This document shows positions 5,830 through 5,994 of a stretch of DNA of 5,994 nt, in pieces (within the stretch, counting starts at the first letter, position 1; each line of letters starts with the position of its first letter). The stretch covers positions 1-5,994 of the forward strand of contig JAJXVP010000173.1 in the NCBI GenBank assembly GCA_021782055.1, in the 5' to 3' direction. Made by a program: the position numbers and the translations under genes. Below the pieces are notes generated by a model. The model ran no database searches, was not told where the DNA came from, and saw only the letters and a program-made list of their open reading frames with translations. The stretch comes from a bacterium (GTDB lineage: Bacteria > Spirochaetota > Spirochaetia > JABEVK01).

Positions 5830-5994
5830 TGCCTCATTGACTCAGGGTTTAGTGTTTTTGCACGAGTAGAAAAAATGCGTGCAAAAAACAAAAGCCGTGA
5901 AGAATGGGAGTCAATCGTTTCGGGGCAACAACAAAGCGGACTTACCAACAAAGAATATGCCCAACAGGTTGGCGTAAAACTTTGTAGTTTCATG
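5816..5994 (+). mobile_element. Left part of an IS66-family insertion sequence
   Basis: It comprises the GTAACCG terminus, a 59-bp leader and the start of tnpA, and continues past the right edge. It is inserted in the antitoxin gene of the opposite strand. Completeness cannot be judged from the window. Confidence 0.7.
5875..5994 (+). CDS. tnpA: IS66 accessory protein TnpA, N-terminal 40 residues
   Basis: The frame is open from ATG 5875 to the window end. Residues 6-32, 'KSREEWESIVSGQQQSGLTN' followed by KEYAQQVGV, match the N-terminal helix-turn-helix of IS66 TnpA (typically 'R..EEW...I..Q..SGLS...F...'). TnpA is a small DNA-binding protein encoded ahead of tnpB and the DDE transposase tnpC. 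The frame is also open upstream to the IS terminus, but ATG 5875 gives the usual TnpA start. The ribosome binding site is poor (GAG at 5864-5866), as is common in IS genes. Confidence 0.7.
   Translation, partial: MRAKNKSREEWESIVSGQQQSGLTNKEYAQQVGVKLCSFM

Noticed and set aside
1..5994. CRISPR array, retron, phage-defence cluster or structured RNA gene
   Set aside because: No regularly spaced repeats, reverse transcriptase, effector nuclease or RNA-gene signature could be found on either strand.

Overview
The window looks like accessory DNA from a diderm bacterium of intermediate GC content. The organism cannot be named from the sequence. A long secreted lipoprotein with a lipobox, Thr/Ser/Asn-rich Ig-like domains and abundant insertion-sequence debris would suit a spirochaete-like or other environmental Gram-negative, but that is only a guess. 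Three cellular loci sit among remnants of at least four IS families (IS91, IS21, IS256/Mutator and IS66).

Left part (1-1313): a divergent gene pair. On the minus strand, a gene starts at 880 and runs off the left edge. It encodes a SpoT/MESH1-like HD phosphohydrolase domain with all expected metal ligands. This domain follows an N-terminal region that resembles a HAD/5'-nucleotidase fold whose catalytic residues appear to be lost. On the plus strand, a gene with its own promoter and ribosome binding site starts at 1029, but its reading frame stops at 1313 where IS-derived sequence begins. The two promoters lie back to back in the 148-bp gap.

Middle (about 1320-4637): a badly decayed IS91-type (Y2, HUH) transposase lies at 1360-1842. 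A non-coding stretch follows, then a clear promoter and a 5' leader hairpin. Next comes the best-preserved gene, an 801-residue lipoprotein (2177-4582) built from carboxypeptidase-regulatory-like and SbsA-type Ig-like domains. A strong intrinsic terminator closes the unit at 4609-4637.

Right part (4638-5994): nested IS wreckage. Reading on the minus strand from the right, an IS66-type element begins at 5816 and cuts off all but the last ~20 codons of an antitoxin gene. The partner RelE/ParE-type toxin gene overlaps the antitoxin stop by one base, and it is itself truncated at 5551 by what looks like the left end of an IS21-type element. The IS21 transposase (IstA-like) N-terminus is joined in frame, near 5193, to the catalytic core of an IS256/Mutator transposase. 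That core carries an amber codon and then breaks off at a lone 17-bp copy of the IS66 end (4736-4752). Plus-strand IS66 tnpA runs off the right edge.

No CRISPR array, tRNA, rRNA or recognisable defence operon is visible. The most unusual items are the degenerate-HAD/HD fusion, the IS21-IS256 in-frame chimera, and a toxin-antitoxin pair broken at both ends by different IS elements.
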